A DNA stretch of 64,000 nt from Blattabacterium cuenoti (GTDB taxonomy: Bacteria > Bacteroidota > Bacteroidia > Flavobacteriales > Blattabacteriaceae), in assembly GCF_014252275.1 (NCBI RefSeq), contig NZ_CP059214.1, positions 187,906 through 251,905 of the forward strand, given 5' to 3'. Shown in pieces: positions 36,214 through 45,379 of this stretch. The stretch's first letter is position 1; every line of letters begins with the position of its first letter. The notes beneath the pieces were generated by a model. The model was given only the letters and a program-made list of their open reading frames with translations. It was not told where the DNA came from and searched no databases. The translations under genes were made by a program, and so were the position numbers.

Positions 36214-36340
36214 AACACATTACAAATCTTTGAGATAGGAGTAGAAATTTAACATTTTTTTTTTCTACAATTCAAAATAATATATTTATGAATATGCATA
36301 TAAATATAACATCATAATCGAAAAAAATTACAAATAAATT

Positions 36341-37549
36341 ATGAGAAATGTGTTTTTTTATGTTTTATTAAGCAGTGTAATAACTTCTTTTTTGAGTATT
36401 TCTATATATAGAAACTACGAAAAAAAAGAAAAAAAATTCCTTCCATGGAATCCTGTATATGCATTTCAAAAATCACAAAATATTCCATTAAAAACTTCTT
36501 TATTTAGTCATAGTCATTTTTATTTTCCTGATTTTACAGAAATAGTCCAAAAAAATATTAATGCCGTTGTTAAAGTAAAAAATTATTCTAAAAGGAATAG
36601 GATCTTATCTCCATTTGATTTCTTTTTTGGTTTTCCCGATGATTTCAGTAGAAGAAAATGGGGGAAAAAACATGATATTTATGGATTTCATGGGTCAGGA
36701 GTGCTCATTTCATCTGATGGATATATTGTAACGAATCATCATGTGATTCATAACGCTGAAAGCATTGAAGTTATCCTTAACGATCAAAGAATATATCCTG
36801 CTCAACTCATAGGTTCAGACCCAAGTACAGATGTGGCACTTATCAAAATTCATGAAACAAATTTACCTTTTGTTGCTTTTCAAGATTCTAATCAAGTTCA
36901 AGTAGGAGAATGGGTAATTGCTATTGGTAATCCATTTGATTTAAACGCTACTGTTACTTCGGGAATTATTAGTGCAAAAAATAGAAACATAGGAATACTG
37001 AATGAAAAGGCTTCTCCTTCCTCATCTATCGAATCTTTTTTTCAAACGGATGCGGCCGTTAATCCTGGAAATAGTGGAGGCCCCTTATTAAATATGAATG
37101 GAAAACTTATTGGAATTAATACTGCAATCTCTTCTTCTTCCGGAAATTTTATAGGATATAGTTTCGCGGTCCCATCTAATTTGGTTTTGAAAGTAGTAAA
37201 AGATATAAAAACATACGGATCGGTACAACGTGCATTTTTAGGAGTTAAAGGAGGGGATATGAAAGATATTTACTCCTATCTTAGGAATAAAAATCAAACA
37301 ATATCAAAAAACTTCAATGTACAACAAGGATTTTTTATTGGAGAAGTGATTGATCATAGTAGTGCATATGATGCAGGACTGCAAACAGGAGATGTTATTA
37401 AACGTATTGATGGACATTTAATAAATAACTCCTCAGATCTTATTTTCATGATAGGGATGAAACATCCAGGAGATATCATCGTATTAGAAATTGTTCGAAA
37501 AAAAGAAATAAAATATTTGTCTGTAGTTTTAAAACGTATTAAAAAATAA
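36341..37549 (+). CDS. DegP/HtrA-family periplasmic serine protease
   Basis: Envelope quality-control protease. 402 residues, with an N-terminal membrane or signal segment (about 3-21). The trypsin-like domain has catalytic His134 in TNHHVIHNA, Asp in DPSTDVALIKI and Ser245 in GNSGGPLL. One PDZ domain follows (about 300-398, GFFIGEVIDHSSAYDAGLQTGD). Do-type DegP of Bacteroidota usually has two PDZ domains and ~470-500 residues, so this copy resembles DegS-type layout or has lost PDZ2. Confidence 0.93.
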   Translation: MRNVFFYVLLSSVITSFLSISIYRNYEKKEKKFLPWNPVYAFQKSQNIPLKTSLFSHSHFYFPDFTEIVQKNINAVVKVKNYSKRNRILSPFDFFFGFPDDFSRRKWGKKHDIYGFHGSGVLISSDGYIVTNHHVIHNAESIEVILNDQRIYPAQLIGSDPSTDVALIKIHETNLPFVAFQDSNQVQVGEWVIAIGNPFDLNATVTSGIISAKNRNIGILNEKASPSSSIESFFQTDAAVNPGNSGGPLLNMNGKLIGINTAISSSSGNFIGYSFAVPSNLVLKVVKDIKTYGSVQRAFLGVKGGDMKDIYSYLRNKNQTISKNFNVQQGFFIGEVIDHSSAYDAGLQTGDVIKRIDGHLINNSSDLIFMIGMKHPGDIIVLEIVRKKEIKYLSVVLKRIKK

Positions 37550-37570
37550 ATGAAAAATTAAAAGATATCA

Positions 37571-37585
37571 TCCATCAACGATGGA
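37571..37585. terminator. Short hairpin between convergent deg gene and tgt
   Basis: TCCATC / GATGGA form a 6-bp stem with a 3-base loop in the gap between two convergent genes. Position suits a bidirectional terminator, but there is no strong T-run, so support is weak. Confidence 0.3.
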
Positions 37586-37632
37586 CCATCTGATTTTATC
37601 GAATTTTTCATCTTAATATACAAAGAAATAGA

Positions 37633-38757
37633 TTATAAACGTTTTGTTAAATTGGGCGTGATAGAATTTTTCCATAATAGGAAATCATTGTTCATAATGT
37701 GTTTTCTTGATTGACTTATTAATTTATAATAAAAAGAAAGATTATGGATAGAAATAATTTCTTTTCCTAAATTTTCTTTTGATAAAAAAAGATGTCTTAT
37801 ATAAGATTTATTATATAATGTATCAACATAAGAATCCCCATTTTTGTCTAAAAAGGAACAATCGTATTTCCATTTTTTATTTTTAATATTTAAAATCCCA
37901 TTCCAAGTAAATATCATTCCGTGACGTCCATTTCTTGTAGGAATAACACAATCAAACATATCAATTCCCATAGAAATTCCTTCTAAAAGATCTGTGGGAT
38001 TACCTATTCCCATTAAATATCTAGGTTTTTCATGAGGTAAAATATCTGTTAATACATTAATCACATTATATGCATCTTTTTTGGATTCTCCCAACCCTAA
38101 TCCTCCAATAGCATATCCATCAGCTTTGATCGTATTCATATTCTTTATATATTTTTTCCTTAAATCAGTATAAATACTTCCTTGTATCACAGGAAAGAAT
38201 CCTTGTTTATGTGGATACAATTCATTTTTTTTTTCTAAAAAATAAGAACATCTTTTAAGCCAAAACAGGTTTTTATCCACAGATTGTTCTGCTTCTGAAT
38301 AACTGCATGGATATGATGGACAATCGTCAAAAGACATAATTATATCTCCTCCTATCATTCGTTGTATTTCCATCGATTTTTCTGGAGAAAAAAAATGAGA
38401 AGATCCATTTAATAAAGACTTAAAATATACACCATTATCCGTTATTTTATTGATTTTTTTCATCGAAAAAACCTGATATCCCCCGCTATCTGTTAAAATA
38501 GGTTTTTTCCAATTCATGAAGGGATGGATTCCCCCTGTTCTTCGAATAATATCAATTCCCGGTTGAAAATATAAGTGATAAGTATTCCCTAAAATAATAT
38601 CTGATATTTTATATAAATCTTGTATGGGCGTTGATTTCACATATCCTTTTGAAGCAACTGGCATAAATGTAGGAGTCTGTATATTTCCATGATCAGTTTG
38701 TATCAATCCTAATCGTGCTTTAGAAAAACAATCTTTTTTTATTAAATAAAATTTCAT
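37633..38757 (-). CDS. tgt: tRNA-guanine(34) transglycosylase
   Basis: Exchanges G34 of GUN-anticodon tRNAs for a queuine precursor. 374 residues. Catalytic segments are intact: ILTDSGGYQVFSM, SFDDCPSYPC, GGLGLGESK, YLMGIGNPTDLLEG and the nucleophile Asp in FDCVIPTRNGRHG. The usual CxCxxC zinc ligands (E. coli CDCYTC) are replaced by GDSYVD just before LYNKSYIRHL, while IHNLSFYY with its His is kept. This may be a trait of the lineage. It sits directly upstream of, and divergent from, the dcw cluster. Confidence 0.94.
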   Translation of the reverse strand: MKFYLIKKDCFSKARLGLIQTDHGNIQTPTFMPVASKGYVKSTPIQDLYKISDIILGNTYHLYFQPGIDIIRRTGGIHPFMNWKKPILTDSGGYQVFSMKKINKITDNGVYFKSLLNGSSHFFSPEKSMEIQRMIGGDIIMSFDDCPSYPCSYSEAEQSVDKNLFWLKRCSYFLEKKNELYPHKQGFFPVIQGSIYTDLRKKYIKNMNTIKADGYAIGGLGLGESKKDAYNVINVLTDILPHEKPRYLMGIGNPTDLLEGISMGIDMFDCVIPTRNGRHGMIFTWNGILNIKNKKWKYDCSFLDKNGDSYVDTLYNKSYIRHLFLSKENLGKEIISIHNLSFYYKLISQSRKHIMNNDFLLWKNSITPNLTKRL

Positions 38758-38815
38758 AAATTTTTCGAAAATTTTTGAAAAAAATAATTATAAATCATAT
38801 TCAATATAAAAAAAA

Positions 38816-39691
38816 ATGATCATGAAATATTATCATCAACCTGTCCTTCTTAAAGAAAGCGTAGAAAATTTTCTTACGGATAAAAATGGTGTATATATAG
38901 ATGCTACTTTTGGTGGTGGTGGACATTCTTCTTATATTCTAGAAAATTTAGACGAAAAAGCAATGTTGATCGCTTTTGATCAGGATAAAGAGGCAGTCAT
39001 GAAAAATTGTATTAAGGATCCTCGTTTACATCTATTTCATGCTAATTTTATTCATGTAAATGAAATTTTAAAAAAAAAAAATATAAAACAAGTAACAGGA
39101 ATACTCCTGGATTTAGGGTATTCATCTTTTCAAATAGATAATCCATCAAGGGGATTTTCTAACAGATATGATTGTATTTTAGATATGAGAATGAATCAAG
39201 AAAATATTTATTCTGCTCAAGATATTATAAATAACTATTCCAAAAGAAAATTATCAAAAATTTTCAAAGAATACGGAGATTTTAAAAACGCTAGTCGCAT
39301 AGCTGATAGAATCATGAAAAAAAGGAATAAAAAAAGAATTATTACTTCTTTTGATTTAATGAACATTTTTTACATTAATGGATCTTTCTCAAAAAGAAAA
39401 AGATTTTTCTCACGTTTATTTCAATCTATACGAATCGAAGTTAATGATGAAATTAATATTTTAAAAAGTTTTTTGTTAAAATCTTCTACCATTCTTTTGA
39501 AAGGTGGTAGAATTGCCGTAATTTCCTATCATTCTATTGAAGATCGTATTGCAAAACTTTTTTTCAAAATAAAAAATCAGGATATTCCCTTTAGAATGAT
39601 TCACAAAAAAGTGATTAAGCCAAAAATCAAAGAAATTAAGACAAATTCCAGATCTAGAAGTGCAAAATTAAGAATTGCAGAAATTATATAA
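38816..39691 (+). CDS. rsmH: 16S rRNA (cytosine1402-N4)-methyltransferase RsmH
   Basis: SAM-dependent methylation of C1402 in 16S rRNA. 291 residues. It has YYHQPVLLKE at the start, the SAM motif DATFGGGGHSSYIL, AFDQDKEA, LLDLGYSSFQIDNPSRGFS, the DMRMNQ segment, and VISYHSIEDRIAK near the end. An A12 run at 39070-39081 is in frame. It opens the dcw cluster; mraZ, often upstream, is absent. An ATG six bases downstream is an alternative start. Confidence 0.96.
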   Translation: MIMKYYHQPVLLKESVENFLTDKNGVYIDATFGGGGHSSYILENLDEKAMLIAFDQDKEAVMKNCIKDPRLHLFHANFIHVNEILKKKNIKQVTGILLDLGYSSFQIDNPSRGFSNRYDCILDMRMNQENIYSAQDIINNYSKRKLSKIFKEYGDFKNASRIADRIMKKRNKKRIITSFDLMNIFYINGSFSKRKRFFSRLFQSIRIEVNDEINILKSFLLKSSTILLKGGRIAVISYHSIEDRIAKLFFKIKNQDIPFRMIHKKVIKPKIKEIKTNSRSRSAKLRIAEII

Positions 39692-39693
39692 AC

Positions 39694-40002
39694 ATGATGA
39701 ACATGAAAAAAAATATAATTATAAGAATTTTAACAGGAAAGTTTTTGGTGGATAAAAATGCTTATCAAGTTTGGTACTTCCTGATTTATATCACGTTTTT
39801 ATCTTTTATTAGTATTACTAATTCGCATTTAACTGTTTACCAAATACAAAAATGTCTATGTATGAAAAAGGAAGTCGAAGAATTGCATGCTGAATATGCG
39901 GATGTACATCATACATATATGAAAATGAAGTTTTTTTATTTTCTTCATAAAAAAGATCCTAACATCTTGAAAACATTTCAACAATCTACATCTATGATGT
40001 AG
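39694..40002 (+). CDS. ftsL: FtsL-like division protein
   Basis: 102 residues with a cytoplasmic N-terminus, one membrane segment (about 28-45) and a predicted periplasmic helix, the layout of the Bacteroidota FtsL-like family found between rsmH and ftsI. FtsL normally forms a complex with FtsQ/FtsB and helps activate FtsW-FtsI. It starts 2 bases after rsmH. Sequence similarity of FtsL proteins is always low, so position carries weight. Confidence 0.85.
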   Translation: MMNMKKNIIIRILTGKFLVDKNAYQVWYFLIYITFLSFISITNSHLTVYQIQKCLCMKKEVEELHAEYADVHHTYMKMKFFYFLHKKDPNILKTFQQSTSMM

Positions 40003-40049
40003 ATGAAAATAAATAATCAAAACAAAGAATACTATAAAAAATAAATCTT

Positions 40050-41102
40050 ATGATGAAGGAGGCTATGAACGATGGAAATGACATCATCATGAAATATGAA
40101 GAGGAAAGAATCATCCATGAATTATTATATAGATCATATTCTCTTGCTTTTTTATATCTATGTTTTTCTTTAGTTCTTATATCTCATTTATTATATCATC
40201 AATTTTTCGTAAAAAATAAGAAAATAATAAGAATCGTCCATAGAACCATACGATTGATCAAAAATCATCGTGAACAAGCAAAAGAAAATTTTTTTTGTGA
40301 AGGACATGCTATGTTGTTTATCTATGGAAAAAAATATAACATATTTGTTGATTTTCAATCAATTTCCAATGTAGTATTTTCAGATAATGTCAAGGAATTA
40401 TCTCGTTCATTATCCTGTTTATTTCATCAACCAAAAAGTATCATTTATAAACGACTTTGGAAAGAAAAAAAGAAAGGGAACAGGTATTTTTTTTTAGCAA
40501 AAGGTCTAGATTATAGATATTTTAAAACATTACAAACCCTTCCAGTTTTTCAAAATAAATTGATAAAAAAGGGATTGATCATACAAAAAAAAACATATGA
40601 AATTCCATGTTTAAAAAACAGTGGATTACATAAGGATTTTCCTATTCAAGATGAAAGAATACTCATAAAATTTTCGACACTATTTCATCGATATATGAAT
40701 GGGGAATATGGGAAAAAAATAGAAAAATGGATTATTTACAATATCCTATGGAAAGGATTACAGTGGAAAAATTTCATTATAAATTCAATCAATAAAACGT
40801 ATCCATCATATCCGAATACAATCCATTTATCTATAGAAGATGGAAAATATGATCATAATGATCATCTTCTATTTCGAGAATTGTTTATTGAGAAAACATA
40901 TCATGGAGAACACATTATTATACATCATGAAAAAAATTATCATAAAAACGTTCCTACAATTATTCATATAAGTAAAAAAGATATTTTTTTTCAAAAAAAT
41001 AAGAAAAAAAATATCTTCCCTTTATATCATATAGAATCTAATAAATTAGACCATCTAGGACATGTCTTTAATAAACAAGATGTTATCTATTTCAATGAAT
41101 AA
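40050..41102 (+). CDS. ftsI: FtsI (PBP3) remnant lacking the transpeptidase domain
   Basis: 350 residues in the ftsI position between ftsL and murE. One membrane segment (about 30-50) is followed by a region that resembles the pedestal domain of Bacteroidota FtsI (YKRLWKEKKKGNRYFFLAKGL, FKTLQTLPVF, GLIIQKKTYEIP, YMNGEYGKKIEKWI). The conserved R-G-x-I-x-D-x-x-G segment is degraded. The chain ends around the first strand of the transpeptidase domain; no SxxK, SxN or KTG motif exists here or in the 256 bases downstream. It cannot be a D,D-transpeptidase. Either a decaying gene or a structural leftover. Confidence 0.75.
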   Translation: MMKEAMNDGNDIIMKYEEERIIHELLYRSYSLAFLYLCFSLVLISHLLYHQFFVKNKKIIRIVHRTIRLIKNHREQAKENFFCEGHAMLFIYGKKYNIFVDFQSISNVVFSDNVKELSRSLSCLFHQPKSIIYKRLWKEKKKGNRYFFLAKGLDYRYFKTLQTLPVFQNKLIKKGLIIQKKTYEIPCLKNSGLHKDFPIQDERILIKFSTLFHRYMNGEYGKKIEKWIIYNILWKGLQWKNFIINSINKTYPSYPNTIHLSIEDGKYDHNDHLLFRELFIEKTYHGEHIIIHHEKNYHKNVPTIIHISKKDIFFQKNKKKNIFPLYHIESNKLDHLGHVFNKQDVIYFNE

Positions 41103-41358
41103 GTCTTAAGGTGTTGAACGAAAAGAAATAAAATTAATAATCTATTTTCATGAAGAAAATGATGATAAAATTTCTTATAAATTCTTTCTATTCATCATTT
41201 CTTTTTTGAACATCATGTAATGATAAAAATATAAATCATAAGATGATTATTAGAATATAAAATCCAATTTATGGATTAGATGGATAAATATTGAACGATA
41301 ATCTATAGAATTATTTCTTCAACGTTATTATGAAATTCACAATTATAGAAGAAAGAAC
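41103..41358. other. Gap after truncated ftsI, likely eroded DNA
   Basis: 256 bases with no recognisable gene where roughly 1 kb of FtsI transpeptidase coding sequence would be expected. I find no transpeptidase motif in any frame, so the domain appears deleted rather than frameshifted. The promoter for murE may lie here. Confidence 0.55.
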
Positions 41359-42813
41359 ATGAAAAAATCATTAAGATTAGTTTTAAAAAATGTAAATATT
41401 TTAAAAAAAATAGGTACATGTGAGGATAAATATGTTTTTGGGATTTCTATCCATTCTAATATGGTCAAGAAAAATATGATTTTTGTTGCAATTCAAGGAA
41501 AAAAAATAGATGGTCATATTTTTATTATCGATGCAATCAGAAAAGGAGCAAATACTATTGTTTGTGAACAGCTTCCTTTACATATCCATTTAAATGTAAT
41601 GTATGTATTAGTTTTGGATTCGATAGAAGCTTTAGGAATGATCTCTTCTAATTTTTATGAAAATCCTACAAAAAAGATAAAATTGATAGGAATCACGGGA
41701 ACTAATGGAAAAACATCTGTTGCTTTTTTATTACATAAGTTATTTTCTAAAATGGGAGAAAAAAATATTCTTATATCCACAATAGGAATTAAAATTTTGT
41801 CCAAGGAATATGAAACGATCCATACCACTCCGAATATTATCGAAATAAATAAATATTTATATTTATCAATCAAAAAACAGTGTAAATATGCTTTTATGGA
41901 AGTAAGTTCACATGGAATTCATCAAAAAAGAATCAGTAGATTATTCTTTCAAGGAGGAGTATTTACGAATATCACACACGATCATCTAGACTATCATATA
42001 TCGTTCGATCACTATTTATTGACGAAAACCTTGTTTTTCAAAAATTTATCAAAAAATTCTTTTGCTTTAATTAATTATGACGATGTCCATGCTTCTCATT
42101 TTAAGAAAGATATTTCTGCTAAAATATATTCTTATGGATTGAAAAATCATTACGATTTTCATGTTAAAATATTGCATCAAGATTTTCATGGTACTCAATT
42201 ATTAATTGATAAACATCCAATTTTGATTCAGCTAATCGGAAAGTTTAATGCTTATAATATATTATCGAGTTATGCGGTTTCTATATTATTGGGAATAGAG
42301 AAACATAAAATATTAAAAATATTACAAGAAATCTCTTCAATCAAGGGACGTTTCGAACAATTTGAATCGTATTCAGGAATTCGTATTATTGTTGATTATG
42401 CTCATAATCCTAATGGATTAGAAGAAGTTTTAACGACCATTGAAAAAATGAAACAAAATGATGAAAAATTAATATGTGTTATAGGATGTGGAGGAAATCG
42501 AGATAAAAAAAAACGTTCTTTAATGGGAAAGATTGCTTATGAAAAATGTGATGTATCTATTTTTACTTCCGATAATCCTAGAGAAGAAGATCCTAATGAA
42601 ATTATAAAAGATATGAAAAACTTTCAATCATGTGTCAAAAACCATTCAATTTTAACTATTGTGAATAGAAGAATTGCCATAAAAAAAGCAATTCAAATAG
42701 CAAATAAAAAAGATGTTGTTTTAATTGCCGGAAAAGGTCATGAAAATTATCAAGAAATTAAAGGACATCGTTATGCATTTAATGATATGAATGTGGCCAA
42801 AGAATTCCTTTAA
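41359..42813 (+). CDS. murE: UDP-MurNAc-tripeptide synthetase (meso-DAP adding)
   Basis: Mur ligase adding the third stem residue. 484 residues. P-loop GITGTNGKTS, MEVSSHGIHQKR, DHLDYHISFDHY, IVDYAHNPNGLEE and the DNPR motif (SDNPREEDP) that marks specificity for meso-diaminopimelate are all present, plus AGKGHENYQ at the end. It looks fully functional. Confidence 0.97.
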   Translation: MKKSLRLVLKNVNILKKIGTCEDKYVFGISIHSNMVKKNMIFVAIQGKKIDGHIFIIDAIRKGANTIVCEQLPLHIHLNVMYVLVLDSIEALGMISSNFYENPTKKIKLIGITGTNGKTSVAFLLHKLFSKMGEKNILISTIGIKILSKEYETIHTTPNIIEINKYLYLSIKKQCKYAFMEVSSHGIHQKRISRLFFQGGVFTNITHDHLDYHISFDHYLLTKTLFFKNLSKNSFALINYDDVHASHFKKDISAKIYSYGLKNHYDFHVKILHQDFHGTQLLIDKHPILIQLIGKFNAYNILSSYAVSILLGIEKHKILKILQEISSIKGRFEQFESYSGIRIIVDYAHNPNGLEEVLTTIEKMKQNDEKLICVIGCGGNRDKKKRSLMGKIAYEKCDVSIFTSDNPREEDPNEIIKDMKNFQSCVKNHSILTIVNRRIAIKKAIQIANKKDVVLIAGKGHENYQEIKGHRYAFNDMNVAKEFL

Positions 42814-42836
42814 AAAAAACATTATAATATAAAACA

Positions 42837-44012
42837 ATGGGAACTATCAATCATGTTATAGAATTGTTTCATCAACATTCTCTCTTTTATAGATCTTTTA
42901 TTGCTTTTTTTTTTTCGTTTTTTATATCTTTCATCTTTTATGAAAAGATTATTCTTTTTAACAAAAGCAATCGCATATCTGAAAATATTCGATTTCTTGG
43001 TATTTTAGGAGAAAAAGATAAACAAAATGTACCCACTATGGGAGGATTGGGGATGATCTTATCTACATTCATAGCAACCCTACTTTTTTCTTCTTTGAAC
43101 AATGTTTATATTTTTTTACTAATCATTGTGATGTTAATGACAGGATGTGTTGGATTTTTAGATGACTATATAAAAATAAAATATCACAAAAAAGGTTTAA
43201 GTGTTATTTCTAAAATTCTGGGGCAAATAGTTATTGGAACTGTTGTAGGAACCATGATGTACTTTCATCCCGATATATCTCCTCAAAATCAAGAGAATAT
43301 TTATAATAAAAAGAAAGATTCATATGGATTTCAAACAGATATCCCCATATTCTTTATGCATCATTCCAAGAAATCATTTGATTATTCTTATATATTGAGT
43401 TGGTATTCTAGCGAATTAAAAAAATATACATGGATCATTTTTATTCCTATAATTATTCTTAAAATGATATTTTTTTCTAATGGATCTAATATAACTGATG
43501 GAATAGACGGATTAGCGACAGGCATTTCATTCGTAATTTTTATCATCTTGTCTTTATTTTCTATAATCTCTAGTAATTCTATGTATTCTAAATATTTTCA
43601 TATTATGTATATTCCTCATTCAAAAGAAATTATTGTATTTTCTTTGGCTTTTTTAGGAACTTTAATGAGTTTTTTTTGGTATAATGCATATCCTGCCCAA
43701 ATTTTCATGGGAGACACCGGTAGCCTAACCATAGGAAGTCTCATTACCACCTTATCTATAATCAATAGAAAAGAATTTGTATTGTCTATTTTATGTGGAA
43801 TTTTTTTTATAGAAAACATTTCTGTACTAATACAAGTATTGTATTGGCAGTTTTCTAAAAGAAAATATGTTATAGGAAAAAAAGTATTTCTTATGGCTCC
43901 TATTCATCATCATTTTCAAAAATTAGGATATCATGAAAACAAAATTTTTCATCGTTTTTTTATTATACAGATCATTCTTTCGTTACTTTCTATTTTTGTT
44001 TTATTAATGTAA
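42837..44012 (+). CDS. mraY: Phospho-MurNAc-pentapeptide transferase
   Basis: Integral membrane enzyme making lipid I. 391 residues with about ten membrane segments. Signatures: PTMGGLGM, GFLDDYIKIKYHKKGLS with the Asp pair, SNITDGIDGLATG, FMGDTGSLTIG and the MAPIHHHFQK loop. It is longer than enteric MraY (360) because of a cytoplasmic insert near 150-180, common in Bacteroidota. Confidence 0.97.
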   Translation: MGTINHVIELFHQHSLFYRSFIAFFFSFFISFIFYEKIILFNKSNRISENIRFLGILGEKDKQNVPTMGGLGMILSTFIATLLFSSLNNVYIFLLIIVMLMTGCVGFLDDYIKIKYHKKGLSVISKILGQIVIGTVVGTMMYFHPDISPQNQENIYNKKKDSYGFQTDIPIFFMHHSKKSFDYSYILSWYSSELKKYTWIIFIPIIILKMIFFSNGSNITDGIDGLATGISFVIFIILSLFSIISSNSMYSKYFHIMYIPHSKEIIVFSLAFLGTLMSFFWYNAYPAQIFMGDTGSLTIGSLITTLSIINRKEFVLSILCGIFFIENISVLIQVLYWQFSKRKYVIGKKVFLMAPIHHHFQKLGYHENKIFHRFFIIQIILSLLSIFVLLM

Positions 44013-44024
44013 TTCATTCTATAT

Positions 44025-45379
44025 ATGAAAAAAGAATTAATAATAATATTAGGAGGAGGAGAAAGTGGAATTGGTGCTTCTCTTTTGGCCCTAAAAAATG
44101 GATTTAAAATATTTTTATCCGATTCCGGAAAAATTTCCAATAAATACAAAAAAATTTTGTATAAATATCAGATTCCTTTTGAAGAAATGGGGCATTCTGA
44201 AGATTTTATTCTAAAAAATGCTTTTCAAGTGATTAAAAGTCCAGGAATATCTAGAAATAATGCTTTTATCAAAAAAATTGATTCGTTAGGGATTCCTTTA
44301 GTATCGGAACTAGAATTTGGAAAAAGTTTTCTAAAAAATTCTTATATCATCAGTGTCACAGGAAGTAATGGTAAAACTACAACAAGTACGATAATATACA
44401 ATATCCTAAAAAGTGATAAAAAGTTTTGTGTAGGATTAGCGGGAAATATTGGAAGAAGTTTTTCTAAAGAATCTATAAAAAAAAAAGTTTTTATGTATTA
44501 GAAGTAAGTAGTTTTCAGTTGGATGACTGTTTTCATTTTCGTTCAAATATTGCCATAATGTTGAATATTACAAGAGATCATTTAAATAGATATAATAATA
44601 ACATAGAAAATTATGTAAATTCTAAATTTAGAATAGCTATTTTTCAACATAAAAACGATATATTGATATATAATTATGATGATCCTATTATTAGAAATGG
44701 ATTAAAAAAATTTTTGTTAAAATCTATATGCATTCCCTTTTCTATTAAAAAAGAGTTAAATTTTGGAGCATATTTAAAACAAGATAAAATATACATTCGT
44801 AATAAAAAACGTTTATCCAAATATTTGTTAAAAAATATTTCTTTATCAGGAGATCATAATGTATATAACATAATGGCATCGTTAATTGTATCTGATATTT
44901 TGAATGTACAAAGAAAATCTATTTGCTCTGTGATTCATCATATGACTGGACTTCCCCATCGAATGGAAAAATTTTTTCATATGAATGGAGTGTTGTTTAT
45001 TAATGATTCCAAATCAACCAATGTACATTCTGCTTGTTGTGCATTAAAAAGCTTAAATAATCCTATTATATGGATCGCAGGGGGAAAAGATAAGGGAAAT
45101 GACTATAAAGATTTAATTCCATTAGTGAGCAAAAAAGTTAAAGTGATGATTTGTTTAGGAACACATAATCATAATATTTACAATTTTTTTAAAAAAATTG
45201 TAAATATTATATTGGAAACAAATAGTATGAAACAAGCTGTAAGGATGGCATATAAATATGCTTCTCAAGGAGATAGTATATTATTATCTCCTTCATGTTC
45301 GAGTATGGATCTGTTTAAAGATTATAGAGAAAGAGGAAATGAGTTTAAAAAAGAAGTCAAACAACTTTTTTATGAGTAA
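44025..45379 (+). pseudogene. murD: MurD, D-glutamate ligase, interrupted by a frameshift at an A10 tract
   Basis: Two frames together give a full-length MurD (~451 residues). The first part (44025-44501) has the N-terminal Rossmann domain and P-loop VTGSNGKTTTST. At 44477-44486 a run of ten A (ATA-AAA-AAA-AAA) shifts the frame to a stop at 44499-44501. The second frame resumes at once with YVLEVSSFQLDD and runs through NITRDHLNRY, INDSKSTN, WIAGGKDKG and the end at 45379. One added A would restore the gene. MurD is essential for peptidoglycan, so transcriptional slippage or an assembly error is likelier than true loss. Confidence 0.85.

Noticed and set aside
45258-45371. FtsW starting at 45258
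   Set aside because: This would overlap over 100 bases of murD in another frame with no FtsW-like residues; the ATG at 45372 fits better.
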